Assembly: GCA_963854835.1 (NCBI GenBank)
Contig: OY978528.1
Span: forward strand, 12,122,242-12,186,241
DNA length: 64,000 nucleotides
Direction: 5' to 3'
Source: Megamerina dolium
Lineage: Eukaryota > Arthropoda > Insecta > Diptera > Megamerinidae
A program made the position numbers and the translations under genes. This document shows, in pieces, positions 62,824 to 64,000 of the stretch; the first letter of the stretch is position 1, and every line of letters starts with the position of its first letter. The notes under the pieces were generated by a model, which worked only from the letters and a program-made list of their open reading frames with translations, had not been told where the DNA came from and searched no databases.

Positions 62824-64000
62824 TGTACTCATTGAATGACGTCGCTTTAAAATAGTACTTTTAGTACTTGTAGTACTTTTAATACTTGGACCCAAAAATT
62901 TATTGTTCAAATATTTAATGTAAAATGGGCGTGAAACGCCTTCGATTATAAATACTTCTCATATAAAATCACTATTTTGAATCGCTCAATGATGTCACTT
63001 TGGTTTGATTTAAAATGTCTGTAAGCTAACCATCTTTGGCAAGCGGACCAATGCACACACGTATGTATGAACTATTGTACTACATATACGCACTAATCCA
63101 ATTTCCAATTTTAGATGATTGCTAATTTTTATGTTCTTACTTTCTTCATCTTATTTTTATTATCGGTATTTGCTACATTTCATAAAATTTCCTGAGGGTT
63201 GGAAATTTTTGTATAGTTTTTTTTTTTTGCAAAATAAAATTTTACAATTAATCAGCCTGCGGTGATATCACGATAAAATACACAATTTTAAATTGTTTCC
63301 TTGAAAAGGAAAAAAAAAAATAAAAAATACTATACACACACACAAAGAATGAAATGCAACAATTAAAAAAAAAATGTTTATGTCCACAACTGTACTAGAA
63401 GTAAACAAGAAGTCTTGATGGAATTTCGATAACTTCTGTGCATAATAAATAAAATTCAATTTTACAACATTCACAAAGTTAATTTTAATTTTTATTTCCA
63501 CTAAAAAATGAAGTAGCACATGGTGTCATCGCCTGGGGTAGTTAGTATTTGCATAGAATGAGTTTCAAATGGACTACAATATACTCATACATACGATATG
63601 TATTGTAGTGATGAACGAACATACTTGATTTGATTGATATTGATCTTCGAAGAATTTACAGTTTACAAGCACTAATCAAGGACTGTTCTGTCTTACTTCT
63701 ACTCAGTATTAGTAAGATAGTGATTTTATTTCTATTCGTTAATAACAAGACACTATTTAGTACTAATATTTCCTATTGATAACAACACAAAGTATTTGAA
63801 AATTATTGGCATATACATATTTGATCAAAAGTATTTGTATTCTTTTACTTTGCTTAACTTTGATCTAGCAAATACGCCAGCATATATCGCTTTGTAGCTA
63901 CTTATAATCAAAGACAACAATGACTTTATTTATTTATTCAGTTCAGTACGTAAAGAAGTGGGTTAATATATACAAATATTATCGAACATGCGAAAAGGTA
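62824..64000. other. Gene-free AT-rich end of window
   Basis: No supportable exon on either strand. Short frames contain simple-sequence runs only. Confidence 0.45.

Noticed and set aside
62710..62910. Minus-strand frame with LVT repeats
   Set aside because: A direct product of the 9-bp minisatellite.

Overview
This window looks like nuclear DNA of a higher (cyclorrhaphan) fly, most likely a tephritid fruit fly. It is very AT-rich, with short GT-AG introns, many poly-A/T and TACATA/GTATGT-type runs, (TA)n and (CAG)n microsatellites, decayed mariner/Tc1, hAT-like and non-LTR elements, and genes with clear insect relatives. The species is inferred, not proven.

Layout. 0.6-13.5 kb (minus): a complete 12-exon procollagen lysyl hydroxylase gene (Plod; 735 aa when the exons are joined, with phases that close exactly). 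Its intron at 2804-7427 holds, on the opposite strand, two tandem paralogous genes for small secreted single-immunoglobulin proteins (171 and 160 aa). 13.5-14.5 kb: a divergent promoter region with two perfect 14-bp palindromes. 14.5-18.9 kb (plus): a 1250-aa coiled-coil protein with a 3.35-kb central exon. 19.3-19.8 kb (minus, convergent): a 168-aa secreted protein of unknown function. 40.5-42.5 kb (plus): the large 5' coding exon of a seven-transmembrane class C-like orphan receptor. The exon ends at a splice donor, so the gene continues and much of 42.5-64 kb is probably its intron.

The remaining sequence (20-40 kb and 43-64 kb) has no convincing host exon. It holds fragments of non-LTR retrotransposons, several mariner/Tc1 transposase fossils, an 867-bp non-autonomous hAT element with CAGGG-type ends and an 8-bp target duplication, a MITE-like hairpin, and two families of degenerate ~150-bp tandem repeats. 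Each repeat family occurs twice in opposite orientations, and one array is split by a 5'-truncated retrotransposon.

Working together: Plod modifies collagen lysines in the ER. The nested Ig proteins, the 168-aa protein and the receptor are also secretory-pathway products, but nothing in the sequence shows a joint pathway. No previously undescribed multi-gene system is evident. The most unusual points are the nested Ig pair with discordant introns, the repeat architecture, and the unrecognised secreted protein.
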